A DNA stretch of 64,000 bases, taken from positions 62,001 to 126,000 of the forward strand of contig JAQJVL010000306.1 in assembly GCA_035578905.1 (NCBI GenBank). The letters are read 5' to 3'. Below, piece after piece: positions 1-13,820 of this stretch. Below the pieces are notes generated by a model. The model saw only the letters and a list, made by a program, of their open reading frames with translations. It did not search any database and was not told where the DNA came from. Each line of letters starts with the position of its first letter. Within the stretch, counting starts at the first letter, position 1. The position numbers were made by a program, and so were the translations under genes. This DNA is from Stictocephala bisonia. Lineage: Eukaryota > Arthropoda > Insecta > Hemiptera > Membracidae.

Positions 1-2028
1 TTTAAGGGTAACTTTAGTCTATTTTGTAGCAATATTTACGTCAGCTAGATGTCCTTCTCGTTCCTTTGTTATTACAGTATATGCTATATTGAAATGTCAC
101 TTTTGTGTTGTAAAGGTAATGTTGATTTTGCATTACCAAATTCAGATCAAATTAAGCTTTTTATATTTTTTTTGAAAACTAAATTTCTTAGGTTCTTCTG
201 CTAACGTTTATGTAATGAATCAATGAATCAAAATTTATGTATTTTGAAGCCATACAACTTTGGCTCTTTTAAATAAAAACCTGTTTAGTCTGAGAAAAGG
301 TAGCTTTTTAAATGATTCCAGTTTATTTTCTGAATGAAATTTGTTCAATACTTAATAGTTACATTTGTTTTATAGATTATTAATTAATGACAATGTACTA
401 AAAATGTTCTTTTGATGTTATTTATAACCTTTTTTTAATGAAAAAATTCTTTACCAGATATTAACAAATTTATAGAATTTAATCTATTATAAGAAATGAT
501 TATCCTAATGGGTTGATAATTAAACATCTTGTAAAATTATATTTTGTACTTATCTTTTAGGTAGATTTTTTATGATTATTAATGATGACATTTACAAATA
601 ATTAGATAAGTATACTTTTCATTAAACATTCCAGATTCTTAAATTTAGTACTGTATATCTGTTATCATGAAATTTATTTTGTATTTCAATTTATTAGTTA
701 AAACATTCCATTTTTCTATTATTATTTATAGGCTTACCTTTTTTCGTCTAATTATCAGTTTTATTTTAGTTAATATTGAATTATCACAGTAAACTCATGA
801 TTATCTACCTAATTAAAATTTGGCCTGACTCATATTGGGTAAAATTCTCAAAATGGATAGTATGTGTTATTATCAGGATAAAATTATGATTAATGATTAA
901 AAAAAACTTTTCTATTTTATTATTTTTTACTGTTTTCCCAACTGATTATTGTCTTGTTTGTTTAGAAAGAAATAAAGTTGTGTTACCTAATGATGCAAGC
1001 TTTGCTGGCAAAAGGCCTTATTGAAATTATATTTTATTGGTTTTTATTGAAAATTTAATAATTCAAATATATAAAATTATGATTTTTAATTATATTAAGA
1101 ACTGTAATTGTATTGTCATCAAAATATATTGTAATTTCTTCTTAAAATCTTACGGTCTTCTGGAAGAGAATCCATTCTGACCTATTCTCCATAGATGTTT
1201 TTACATTTTATGGATTGTTGATTCTTTAACTTTGGTTCAACACTTCTAGTCAAGTTGCTGATTACACACATTTGAACGTGAATTTGTTCATATGTGCAAA
1301 TTAGACTTGATTTTGGTTAACCCGGAAATTCGAATAATCGGGGTTTTGGTTAGTCGAGACTCTAGAGTATTTACAATACCTCCAGCCTTGCTTTCTCGGA
1401 CGTTCATAAGATGATAGGATAAATATCATAGGTATCACCTAGGCACATTGATATCAGAAGTAAAGATTTTTAAAGCTAATTGTGAGTTTACTGTGCTTAG
1501 CTTTTTAGGGTTTAGTTAAATATGGTTTGTAAATATTTAGTCTATTTTGTTATAAAAGAATTGTATAACTATTGTGCATGGTTATTGCAGTTTCTATAAT
1601 GATTTAAAATATTTATTGTTTGGTAGATCTGTATTATGATCTGAAAAATAATATTGTTAGAACTATACTTTTCTTTTATGCGTGTACTTACATTTATAAT
1701 TTTTTTTTCTAGTGATTATTTTACTGTAGAATAGGTTTGTTAATATTGCAAAGTCCTAATATTATAAATGTGTTTCTGTCGAAAGGATTATTTAATTTCC
1801 TAAGCAAATGTTATGTTACCACTTATTTGTAATGTATAGTTTTCCTAAAGTTTTGAGAACTTCCTCTTAACTATTGAATATAACAAGTATCATTTGGGAG
1901 ATCATTAAATGACTGAAAATGGTAGTTATGTATTATGCTTAGTGGTTTGCTAAGTTAAACACAGATAAATTATAATGAAAATATGATGTCAATAAATTCA
2001 AAATATGATGAACACCATTTTTCACTAG
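1..2028. other. A+T-rich non-coding stretch
   Basis: I see no long open frame, transposon end or tandem repeat here. It precedes a candidate + strand exon at 2029 and could be intron of the same gene. Confidence 0.5.
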
Positions 2029-2140
2029 ATTGCCTTGAGGTGGCCGTTTCTCTAACCACCAAGTCACCGCTGGAAAGTCGACAGCTCTACAGTAGACATG
2101 TAATTTTACCATCAGGGCTACATCATGCTGTTCTATTTCA
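2029..2140 (+). CDS. candidate internal exon A of an unrecognised split gene
   Basis: The segment follows a pyrimidine-rich tract ending in cactag. It opens with two bases of a split codon and then reads about 36 codons beginning CLEVAVSLTTKSPLESRQ. The 3' edge is uncertain: GT at 2141 (tttca/gttgta) and GT at 2144 are both weak donors, but both leave phase 2, which is the phase needed to enter the candidate exon at 21269. If read through instead, the frame stops eight codons later. Base composition is clearly less A+T-rich than the flanks. I do not recognise the protein. It may equally be a terminal exon or an old coding remnant; the case rests on frame compatibility with the later exons. 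Confidence 0.38.
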
Positions 2141-5100
2141 GTTGTACAGTTCGTGTTTATTGTTATGATGAGTTATAATGAACACTGTATGATTATTAGA
2201 GGTTCAATCTAGCAGACCGTAAGGTGATATGAGATTTTTTATTTAAAATCATCAAGAATGACATTTAAAGTGTCACATATTTAACTGTAAAAAATGTATA
2301 AAAAACATAATTTTTTACAATAACCAACTTATGATCCACTAGAACAGTTCTTCACCTATCAAATGACTCTTCAAGTGTTACGATACAAGCATTATTACGA
2401 ACTAAATCAATAGAATCCAATGTTTTGGCATTTCGTATAGCGGCCTTCTTGATTGGATTGATTGATTGGAATTGATTGGAAATTTTTATTTTACTTTTTG
2501 TGAAGCCTATTATGGAAGGTTTGCATTTGAAAATGTTCACGTACTCCAGCAATCCTTTTACAATATAAGGGGTAACTCTCCTACAACCTAAATACTACCT
2601 TTATGTCATTTAAAGATCTTGTTTATTTTTGTATGTTGAGAAGTTAAGGGTGAGTGTGGAACTTTTGGGACACATCATATTTATTATTACAAGGGATTAT
2701 GTGATTAGAGGAACATTAAAGGTGTGCGAGTACTGTTTCAAGCACAGTTTGAGTATGACCTCTTTCAGTCAGACATCACACTGCCATCTCTGTTTGTTTA
2801 AGTATATGGTGATTTGCAGTAGGAAATTCTTATTTTTAGCGTTTTTTATTTTATTTTGTCATTGTATACTTGCAAATTTAGCTTAGTTACATTAGACGTT
2901 ACAAGTCATTGTGCCCAAAATTGATATTCACAGCTTTAATGTGCTTCAGTAAACTTTGACTCAACGGTAAGTTGAGTACGTAAACTTCACACAACAATTC
3001 AATAAGTTTATGTAAGTTCAATAAGTTGTATAAGTCATACAAACAATCCATATGATTGATGGAGGAGTTTAGCATTTATACATGGTAGGAGAGCTATCGT
3101 ACAAGTATGGCCAGATGGGAGAGTCAGCACCATCTTACATATATGGGTGGGAGATTAGGTACACATTTATTTTAAAATCTTGATGGATAAATAATCGGTA
3201 AAGCTGCCCTTCCTACAGAATTTATAGAATCTTATACGAACTATATATATATATTTTTTGTTGTTGAGATTTTGATAACATATTCAATATTAGAATACAA
3301 TCAGTATGCACAATAACAGATTTAAAGTAATGCCAGTTAGCCATCAATATGTTATGCTTGTGTACCGTATTAAATACTTTTAAAGGTGTAAATTAGTTAA
3401 ATGTATAAAACAAAAATTTTGGGCTAAAGGAATTTTTTTAATGCCTATTTTCTTTTAGATATACTATACATTGTGGAACATAGATTTTTTTTAATTACTT
3501 ACACTTTATTGGTAGATTTTACATTTATTAATATATTAATATCAAGTAGAATTTTAATTAATACAAATTATTTTGAGTTCTTGAACGTAAATAAATGCTA
3601 CTCAAGAAATGTTGAAATATATTTGTTCTACAACAAATCAGATTTTTTTGTATTTTACAAAAATACTTACCCTACAGTTTTAATGAACCTCTTTAACATG
3701 TCTGAGTACTACAGGAGCAGGATAAAGGTTATCATTTGTAGTGTAGCTAATTAAAATAAATATTACATTCTGCTTTCCTGTATTTTGGGATTATTTCTAT
3801 TGAAATATCCTGCTTACAGAACTTGATTTCTTTTATCTTCTTACAGACTACATTCATTCATTAAAACTGTTCCAATAATTAGTAAATAGCAGAGAAATAC
3901 CAATCAAATTTATGTGTGAAGTTTAAAGATGGCACGTTGTCAGAAAGTCATAAATTTGAAAAGGCATCCAATGTTATGTCACTACAGGATCCTTTTGGTA
4001 GTTCTACAGTTTCATCATTTCAGTACTTAAAATATATTTTCAGTATTTTACATGTCAAAAAGCTTTTTATGTACAGTTATACAAAAGTTTTCCTTTGTTA
4101 TATTCAATCTTATTTGAATAAGAATGTTATTATATTCTTCTGCAAGTTAGTTATTTTTAGATTTTAAACCTGTCATCAAATACTACGTTGTACAGTGATA
4201 GTAAAACACTTTCTGTAAAGGTCATTTCAGTTAGGCTGAAATTAATGCAGCGTGTTCGGCATTACACAATAAACTCACCACATTCCTAGATTTATGAATC
4301 AAATGGGAGCATTAATGCACGAATCTTCAACAATTTGTGTCACCGGAAGAACACACGTTCTCTAGATACTTAAGGCAGTCTTTAAGAACGCACATTCTAA
4401 GTATGTTGCACGTCACTCTACATTGAATCAAATGGGTGCAGCACATTCAGCTTCCTGCGTTTTAGCAGTGGACAGGTGTCTATTGTTGTAGGAATCGAAG
4501 GGGTATAATTGCTCAACACTGATGTAGCGGAGTAATATTTTCTTATTTTCTACAATTTTACATTAGTTCCTTTGTAAGAAACATTCCTCTCTGAAATCTA
4601 ATCATGTAGTACTGACCAGCACTTTAATTTACAAAATTTCTTACACACTAAGTCATATAATGTGTACACCACAATAGGGTTTTCAAATATTCAAGCAGTA
4701 GTCGGCACTAAACGAGCACAACTTCACATAGAATTGCACAGTATAACTTCCTCCACCACTTCAGTTTGGGAACGCAGTAGTAAAATGTCATAAGCGTGAC
4801 TGACAATGCATGATGCACTAACTTCCACGTTCTGGAACATGCAACGCTGAATGTGTTGCTTAAAACTATCCTCAGAATTATAATTTTACTCTTGTAATAA
4901 TTTTTATACAGTTCTCAAACTACACGTAAATATGTCAGTTTCTATTAGGTGCACTCCACTACTAGATAGCACGTTTTACATAGGAAATATGTAGGAATAA
5001 CACATTGACAGCTCTACATGAGGAATGAACAACAGAAAAACTATATACAATTTTCATAACAATTCAATGATTTTACTGATTTTGCGATTCGCAGATTATA

Positions 5101-7149
5101 ACTTCCTTCCAGCAAATATGTTACTATCAGTTTCAATTTATAATAGAATTCATAATTTTTACCTTTTTAGTCAGTATTTTCTAGAAATATTTTTAGTGAG
5201 ATTTTTATGTATGATCACAATATAAAAAAATGATCAATATAATAAAATAAATTAATGTATATTTCTCATACTCAACTGCTATAAAAATTATATTTTGATT
5301 AATAATACTTTTGAAATAACCCACTCGCACACCTCTATTGTTTTCTCTGCTGTTACACACTTTTTTTTAAGTGTTGTGTTTCTTTTTTCCAAGAAACATT
5401 CTTGTTTTCATCTTTTTACCTTTGATTATGAGCTTATCTTGGATGGTAAGTTATAATCAACATAAAACGGTTAAAATTGTATTTAGTTGGCTTTTTATGT
5501 GTTGATTAAATAGTATAAATGTATCAATTCTTATGACTCATAATTTTAAATAATATTTAATTATTTAAATTTGAGTTTATAAAATTACAGTAGAATTCCC
5601 ATCCAATAATTTGAACATTTCTGTATTTGCGTAGATCAAAGTATTAATAAATAAATAATTATCAGTCTAATTAACAATGCACAACATAAATATATTAGTC
5701 ATAAGATAATTTATATATTGATATTATTAATAATAATATGTTACTGTTATATCCCTTTAAGCTATGATCAAGTTTTGAACATATGTTGTAATCATATAAT
5801 TAGTCATTTTTCTTCATTTATTATTTATTTCATAGTTTACATTTCATGTTTTAATTAATGAGAGGCAAGTACTTAAATGGCTATCAACAAATTTACAAGT
5901 ATTTTAAGAACTAAACTTATCAAAATTTCATCATATATTTAATTTTCTGCTAGTTGATAAAATAGTAAGAGCGATTTGAAATGCTAAATATATTTACAAG
6001 GTATTGACTCCTCACTTTGGACAACATTTTTGCATGGAGGCTGAATAGTAAACCTAACACATTAAAAACTACAAAAAAATGCCATAAAAAACCATGATTA
6101 AGAAAGTAATTGTAAATGTTTGAACAATGCTAACAATAAACTTACCTGCCAGTAGCAATGCTGATTTCACAATGTTGACTAACATAAACATATCTGCCGG
6201 TCATGCGCTTTATGCAGCCAACCTGTTCTGTCACTGACAGTGGATATATTAGTGAATTTCATTTTATAGTTAAAAATTGAGTTTGCTTAAAATTTGTTCA
6301 TCTGAATTTTAAAATTATTATTAGGTTGGCTCAATTCTTTTTTAACTAATTACAAAAACAAATTATTTTTAAATTAAATATATTATAAACACAATTCATT
6401 ATATTTTTGGGCATTATGTTAACCAAAAAAATAACTACCTGTTTCTTCATTTATTACTTGGTTGGATTGTGAGGATGAGTAAGAAAATTTATTTAATAAC
6501 TCTGCAGAATTAAATTGTTAATGAATGAATTTTTCTCTGTTACGGCATCATCAAATTATGTTACACTTTATTCAGACTGATGCATAGAACCAAGTAAATA
6601 TTTTTTACGAATTGTAACATTTTGATGATGCAGGCTAAAATGCAAACTAACATTAGTTTGTAGTTTGAATTTTTTGTTTTTTTATCTGCTATCTCATTAA
6701 TGAACATATTATTTGGGAACATTTGTTGATCTCTAATGTTCCTTTACAGCTTGTTGTCAAACTTCTGTTTTTAATAACATATAGCAAGCAGTTTCTAGCA
6801 CAAATCTACCAGTAGCGGCAGCGTTCATCAGTAGAATTTCTTAATTGCATGAAATTATATAACAGCTGTAGGTGTTCAACAAATGTATCAAGGATGGGAA
6901 GTCCCTAGAGTCAAAATCCTGGTCCACTGTTAGTCATATATATATATGAAGTGACAGGATAGCCTCTCAACTGCTGTAAACTTTTTCGCACAAGTTAAGT
7001 CTTTGTTTATTATTCCTTTCCAGCAGTTTCCTCACAACGCCTTTGAGTGTTTCGGTAAACTACTTGGCTTGTTTATTGTATCAACAGAATAAGTTTCATT
7101 TCATTTTGTTAAAGGTGTTGTCCGCTTGTTGTTTATGTTTGGTAGTGTC
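2141..7149. other. probable intronic sequence
   Basis: No convincing gene is seen. Between about 4230 and 4870 the composition is more balanced, a 12-base word (gaatcaaatggg) occurs twice about 127 bp apart, and short inverted matches occur near 4437 and 4846. This suggests a decayed, unclassified mobile element. The other short open frames look like chance frames in A+T-rich DNA. Confidence 0.4.
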
Positions 7150-7485
7150 ATGAAAATAGTGTCTAGGAGTGGACTTCAGGTACGTGTTACAAAAAGGCAA
7201 ATTTACCATATACTGGGCAAAAAATATGATTTTAGTGATTTATTTTCTAATAACAGTGGCTAAAATGATCCTGTGTATAATCAGAATAAACAAAGTGACT
7301 TAGAAAGCACTAGTGAGAGAAGTGATCCATAACCTCCTCCGCCCAAAGATGTAAATAAGCAACAGATGCTTGGGTTGCAAATGAAAAAGGTTGATAGGGC
7401 AATTTATAATTAGACCAATGACTCTTTTGATCCAGTTGTATATAATTTTGACTGATCAAATAGCGGAGTACAATTGTTTTAGTGA
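7150..7485 (+). pseudogene. decayed piggyBac-like N-terminal reading frame
   Basis: Starting at the ATG at 7150, one frame stays protein-like for about 110 codons but is broken by four in-frame stops. It contains a short basic start, an acidic and Ser-rich tract (SDLESTSERSDP) and then DPVVYNFD followed by SNSGVQLF. An acidic N-terminus followed by an FD-x-SNSGV segment is the usual entry into the piggyBac-type DDE transposase domain, so I infer a dead piggyBac-family transposase fragment. No catalytic region and no flanking TTAA ends were identified. The match is to a weak motif only; an unrelated retrocopy is possible. Confidence 0.3.
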
Positions 7486-8384
7486 TAGTTTTGTTAAAAT
7501 TTCAGCTTAGGAAGGTAGACAGAAATTTTAACCCAGCAGTTGAGAGTATGTACGAGTATATGTAAACTCGTACATCATAACGCTTTGGTAAGGCTAATAA
7601 TCGAACACTATTAGTTACGTACATTCATAGTGCGGGAGGATAAACACGACAATCATATGTGTTTGTTGGGTAGAACCATAACATTTTCCATAATACATAC
7701 ACTTTTATTAGGTGTAAGGAGAATCGGCATCATTGTGATACCTAAAATGAAAAAGCTTTTTATAGCTCCATAAATTAGATGATATAGTTCGCGGACAAAG
7801 AGCCTTTTTAATATTTTTCAAAATGCTGAGTGTTCTTGGTTTGTAATGTTTTAACTGCATGGATTTAATTGTTTGTGATGTATCTTTTATTTTAATTACT
7901 CACATAACATGTTTAAAGCCTACAATCTTTTAAATAATTAAATTAGATAACGAGCATCTATTGTTGAGTGATGATTGGTGATGGGTCTGTTCTTGCAAAA
8001 TTATATTTATTTTGAATTCTTTATTGTGAAAAATAAGTGTGTAGTGTAACAGTTACTCAATAGATTATGTATTTAAATAATGTAAGCTTTATGTTTGCTT
8101 GCCACGCTGCATTGATAGATTTGCTCTTCAAATCCAGGTGAGCTGGTTAAGTGTTTAACAATCACATATTATTTTTTTAAATGGGCAACAATTTATCAAG
8201 GTTTTTCACTGTTTATTGTTTTCTGTTTTTCTTTTTTTCATTGCGTTGGTACTCATTCCCCATTCCTATTAACCCGTTGTAGCTGCTGACCCTGATGTAG
8301 CTAACCTTCTGTAGAATTCGGAAAATTTCCGTGTTCAAAAACAAAAATCAATTTAAAACTAATTCATGAATTTATATGAGTGTT

Positions 8385-8530
8385 GCCGGCGTGGTGGCTC
8401 AGTGGCTAAGGCTTTGGACTGCGGAGAGATTGGTCCATGGTTCAAATCCCCAATGAGCCAACAGTAAGTACTTCGCTCATTGAATAAAGTTCATGCAGGC
8501 CCATGTGAACTAGGGATTGAAGTTTAATAT
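8385..8530 (+). mobile_element. tRNA-derived SINE, family 1
   Basis: The head resembles a tRNA gene with internal Pol III promoter boxes: an A-box-like tggctcagtgg near 8395 and a B-box ggttcaaatcc at 8439-8449. A body of about 75 bp follows, with the word aataaagttcatgca, and then a (TA)n tail to 8542. A second copy, on the minus strand at 53144-53298, shares head, body and tail order, which establishes it as a dispersed SINE and not a tRNA gene. The tRNA cloverleaf is degenerate. Confidence 0.75.
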
Positions 8531-8542
8531 ATATATATATAT

Positions 8543-10564
8543 GTTATTCTTCAAAATAGTATTTTAAATCCTACTTTTGAAGTAACAAAATTCTTATATA
8601 TTAAAAGTTTATTTTTAATTTTCAGCATTGCTTTAGCAAATGGTTTAATTAATGCGCTCTTTATATGCTTTTATACTCATTCTCTTAAAATCACAATTAA
8701 TTTTTGCCCTTAATAATATTGGCAAAAAAGGGTCATTATTATTTCATGGTAATGGATAAAATATTTTTACATTGGGCGCTATGAAAGTAGACTGATTGAC
8801 TCTGGTGTTTCAAACACCATTTTCTTAATGTCAAAACAAATTTTCTCTTAAACTTTAAAACATTCACAGATTCTGTCAAAACTGTGATATTTAATTTGAT
8901 TGTTTATTTTAAACTCCTACTAATATTCATAAATATATCAGTACCATTTTTTAACACTAGAAACATTTTAGTAAAATTGATTTTTTTTGTAGTGATGCAT
9001 GATTCAATTAAAAAAAAAGTAGTTTCAGCTTTAATCTGTATGGTATGTTCCTAACATAACTGTAATTCTAGTTCGTAGTCTAGTGCCTCATGTTATTATT
9101 GTGTATGCTTTGCATTAAACGATATGAGGTTTGTTTGTAAAGTAAGCTCATGATATATTCAAGAAAAAAAATATCCGGAACATAGTAAAATCTCTAAAAT
9201 CCAGACTAATGTGGCACCAGGCAATCAGGATAAGGAAAAATCAGGATATCAGATGCTAACATTAATTACTGCTAACCACAACCTAATTACTAAAGTAAAC
9301 GATAAGCAAGCCTGACTTTTGTTTATGTTGCTGTTTCGTAAGGAAATGTGTACCATATTGAGTAGGGAGTAATACTTAACATGGGTGTGTTTTAGTGCAT
9401 TGCAATAATTTATTGCTTTACTGTATTGTATTTCATTTTATGATTTACTGGCGGGTTTATTTTATTTATATGTGTACAGTACTTGTGTCAAGTAAAATTA
9501 TTAAAAGAACAATGTGTTATGTTATATTCTGTTAATATTATGAATCCAAGAACATATGTCCATTACAACAAATTTAACAAGATTCAAAACATTGAATCTA
9601 ACTTTAAATGAAAAAGGCCTGCTCGAATGTCACAAATTCTTTAAAAAATGTCTGTCATAAAATTAGTGCACTTTAAGGGAGGGATTTCACATAATCAGGC
9701 ACTACTACTCGACTAAAATAATACTGTTTTGTAATATCTGACCTAAAGATATTTCCTAACTTTAAGCTTTCAAAATAATGTAAAGTTTTGGTTTTTCAAT
9801 TAAAAATTCAGTTCAGTAACACTACATGGTTCCGATCCCACATAAAGCTGCAAGTCCCTTAGTTGCCCTGGCTATTGGGCTTTTAATAAATGGCCCTTTC
9901 TGAGCAAAAGTCAAACTCAGTAACCTGACTACACAGGTCATCTACACTCATCCTATAGTAATGTAATAATTCTTATTCCCCTAAAAATACACAATGTTTT
10001 GTTAGCATTCCATATTTAAGAGAATAAGTATAAATAATCAAAGGGTGTACACTTCTTTTGTAATTGAAAAAATTTTGTACCTTCATTGGTTTATTTTACC
10101 CTCCTTCTTGTCACGCTCATTCACTAAATTTTCTCAATCACTTTACCAGTTGTTGATGAATTAATGCTGGCTCAGTGTTCCGTGAATTAAGAAATCATAT
10201 CACATGTATAATCTCTAATATGGCAGCATTAACTTTAAAATTTCTTACAAGCAAACAATGCAGTAACAAAAAAATAATAGCCCATTCAAAATGTGTCTCT
10301 TGTAGCATCTGTTTAACTAGTTGTTTATTTCTCCAGGTGAAAAGAATTGTTACTTTCAGTGATAGGGGTATTTTATAAGGGTTGTAAGTGTAAAGTATAC
10401 AATTTATAAAAAATACAAAACATTGCATTGATAAATCTTGTAACAAATGAATTATTTCTAAACAATCTAATGTTGAATATTAAGGTAATAAATTTAAATT
10501 TTTAACTTATTCGTGAAAAATACAGGCTAGTTGTTAAAGAAAAACACATTTCGTAGGCTTAAGC
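8543..10564. other. non-coding, probable intron
   Basis: A+T-rich sequence with only short chance frames. A B-box-like ggttccgatcc near 9828 hints at another eroded SINE, but no A box or second copy supports it. Confidence 0.4.
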
Positions 10565-10760
10565 GGCCAGTGTCATTACTTATAACTAAAGCTTCTGGTA
10601 ATGACTGCGTCAAGGTGGGATGTGATGTTAGACTGGTCTCAGAGATACCATTGAGGATGCCACATCACAGCATGGGCGAAACGTTTGGTGATGTAAATTT
10701 TGTAGATAACATCTTGACACGGTTGTTACTGGAAGCTTCAGTTATTAGTAAAAAAAACTG
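10565..10760. repeat. long imperfect inverted repeat with a hammerhead-like core
   Basis: Arms of about 42 bases (near 10574-10615 and 10712-10753) are reverse complements at roughly 33 positions. Both contain aagcttc and gtcaag-type blocks. Between them lies tgagga followed, about 20 bases later, by gggcgaaac. That order recalls the conserved CUGANGA and GAAAC strands of hammerhead ribozymes, which ride in Penelope-like elements and retrozymes. The first strand has a mismatch at the catalytic C and the third helix does not form cleanly. A 76-codon frame crosses the region but looks incidental. Best read as a decayed foldback or retroelement end; the ribozyme idea is speculative. Confidence 0.4.
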
Positions 10761-11809
10761 ATCATTTTATTCTTCAAAATGTTCACTGTAAAAATTTTTT
10801 TTAAATGACTAAGTATAATTTTCAAAAAATAGAAATGATTTAAAATTTAAAACAACAAATTATAAATTAACACTAAAACTTTATATATAAACATTTGTAA
10901 ACAAACAACACCGATTCTCATATGCTTGCTCGTGTGGAAACTGGCGGCAACTACAACTGAAGTAAATAAATATTAATTATATTCCATTCCTCAAATCTGT
11001 ATTATATATAATTGGTAATCGGAATAAATTGTGATTTTAAATAAAACATAAAAATCTTTTTAGATAAAAATTTAAAAATCAAAACAAGGATGTTTGAACA
11101 ACAAAATTGCAGCTTTGATAACAAACATATTACCATCTCAAGTGCGACAGCTACTACTTGCAGGGTTAATCATGGATTTATTGCCTTTATACAAAATTAA
11201 AACATTAACTTACATCATTTAGCATAGCCATAATTTAAGTAGGATTTCGATTTTATGTTTTGATATTGTGGTATTAAAGTATTGGACATTCTCTAACACT
11301 TCATCAGATATTCATATCTCAGAGACAAGTGGCACAAGATGCCTTTTTTTATATTTCCCCATAATGGAAATTGAATAAACTATAATATTGTGTCGTCAAG
11401 TTAATAGTTTAAACACGTTCTGATGTCATATTTACCAACATGTCCATTTTACAATAGTTTGTTTGGCCTATCATTATTTTTATCAAGTATGGATGTTTAA
11501 AGTGCTAAACACTATTTACTTTATAACTTTTAAATTGTTGTCTTGGACATCAAATGTTTTAAAAGGTTAGTTTACTTTTTATGATATGTTTCAGTTTTAC
11601 AAATCGTGTAACCTTTTCTTAGGGCTTTTTAAATACATACATTTTTTTTATTCAAAATAAACATAAATAAAAAATGTATTTTTTCATTATAAAGTGTCCA
11701 TAGTGTCAAAAGAGGCAAGAAATTACTATAAATAAGATCTCACAGTTTTTTTTTCTGGAACCTATCAAATTTAAAATACTTTTTTATGATTCATATAAAT
11801 TAATTATAA

Positions 11810-11923
11810 ATGAAAGAAGCTGCTCCTGTGGTTCAGAATTTACGTAAAGCTTTTGGACCCAGGTTAAGTGTTAAAGATGGTTTCTTAGCCCTAAATTCTC
11901 CTGGTAAAATAAGACTACTTTAA
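11810..11923 (+). other. short protein-like open frame of unknown origin
   Basis: An ATG-initiated frame of 37 codons (KEAAPVVQNLRKAFGPRL and onward) has more balanced composition than its A+T-rich surroundings, and a possible donor (ctg/gtaaaa) lies near its end. No good acceptor precedes it. It could be an exon of the + strand gene or a transposon relic; I do not recognise it. Confidence 0.2.
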
Positions 11924-13606
11924 CTTTTTTTAAAGTTAATTGTGTACATATCACACATTGACAAATCAATGTAAATTAAGTCTTTTCAGAATCTTCTGTA
12001 TTTACTATCTCCTTTAGAATTCTTTCAACTGATTTTCTTCTATTCATGATTTGTTTATTTTTTAATTTTTATCTTGTTCTTCATACACTTTCCTCTTTTA
12101 CTATTCATTTGTAGATTATGTATATTATTTTGTAGTCTGTGTCCCTTCATTCTCAACATATGACCACAATCCAATCACAATCCAAATTTTAAATTACTAA
12201 GCATAAATCGAACGTCATCAACGCTTCATAATATGGTTATAGATGTAACGCATTATTAGTGAGGGATGTGTTTTGTATATCGCTGAATAAGAATGCTTTA
12301 TATTTATTATTAATTGATTTATCTTTGGACTGAGGTTTCCACAGCTATATTCAAAAAACTTATATGATTGTAACTCAGAGAGTATTTTGTCTGGTACTAT
12401 GTTAATGTTCAGCTTGTTGGTATATTAGGAGAGATCATCATCAAAGTGCTTGAAACCTAGGCAACTTGTTCAATTTGTATCTTGACATGGCCATACCTGG
12501 ACCACAGTTAAGTCAATAATAATAAATTAAATTACATTTACACGCTACCCTATATAAAAATGAGAATTTTGATAGTCTTCTACTACTAAATGTATAGGAT
12601 AAGGGAGGAAGTTGTGAATAAAATTGTTATTACAAGTTACAGTGGGTCCTCAACATTGATCATTTATTCTAAAATTCTTTGATACTTTAATATGTAAAAA
12701 CTAAAATTATCATTTTAGTAGTTGTTAAAATGACTAGTCTAAACAATACCTACTATATTTTATTCTGTGTGGCTGGCAGGTTATTTAATCACTTAATTTT
12801 GTAAACATCAAAACTATAACTTTTTTATAATCAGTTTTTGTTTAAAAATTATTAATAGCTAGTTTGTTTTCTGTAATGATAAATTATTGTTGGTGTTGAA
12901 CTTGAACTTAGATTTTCAACAGTGATTAGGATTTTTCTCTGTATTTAAGACTTCAAGCCTGTTATTTATATTGTAATTTATTTCTTATGTTTTTCATTTA
13001 AATTGTTTTCAAGCTAATCTTGCGTGGAGTGTTCTTTGCTTGCCTGTCTGTATATTGATTGCTTTTTTTGTGTTTTTATTTAGTAGCTTTACAAAAATAT
13101 ACTTTACCATCTTTTGTTGGTTTTCATTTGTATTCCATCACTGCATGTTCCCTAACCAGTTTTTCATTTGACCACTTTATTTTACAGTACACATTACACA
13201 ATTTATCTCACACCATTTTCATCTACACTTTCAGCAACTTCATACTTGCTGTAAGCTTGGGGCAAGATTGTTCACAGAGCACACATTACACTTTTGCTTA
13301 CTGAACGGTAAAAGTATTACCAAAGATTATTTTATTTTTGAAATATCATTTATTTTTTATAACGGAATTAAGATATAATAAAATTTCATTCTGCAAGTGG
13401 AAACTCTGCACAGATAAGTTGTTTAGTAAAAAAATTTTACCTTCCATTATTTTAATAATTTCAACCGTTGCATTTTAAACTAATATATTAAAATAAAGTT
13501 ATTTTTAAACCATGAACTTATGAACAAATAATTGCAATCCTATAAAATATTTGTTGACCAATATGTAGTAGGAAACTTTTAATAAATCAATAGAAAATAA
13601 ATTTAG

Positions 13607-13820
13607 AGGGCCAGTAGCCAAGTGGTTTAAAGTGCCAGGAGAGTACCTTAGTTAGAGATAGTCAGGTTTGAATCCTGGCCTTGACTGTTAGTTTTTATCA
13701 GTAATGATCATCTTTGTACAGTACTAGTTGTCCCCTTTACTGTATCTGATAATTCTCTGCACAGATAAATAGTCTATGAGGAATGAAGAGGCATCTCCCG
13801 TAAACTTAGAAAAAGAAAAA
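13607..13820 (+). mobile_element. tRNA-derived SINE, family 2
   Basis: The A-box-like tagccaagtgg at 13615-13625 and B-box ggtttgaatcc at 13665-13675 are correctly spaced for a tRNA head. The body contains a gttgtcccc word and ends in cttagaaaaag followed by an A-rich tail. The copy at 44445-44582 shares the tRNA-like head layout, the ttgtccc word and an ctaagag plus poly-A tail, so both probably belong to one family distinct from family 1. Confidence 0.6.

Noticed and set aside
8385..8460. Functional tRNA gene
   Set aside because: The cloverleaf is degenerate and the same sequence with its body and tail recurs at 53.2 kb, so it is a SINE head.
9820..9960. B-box-like ggttccgatcc as an extra SINE
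   Set aside because: No A box at the right distance and no matching body elsewhere in the window.
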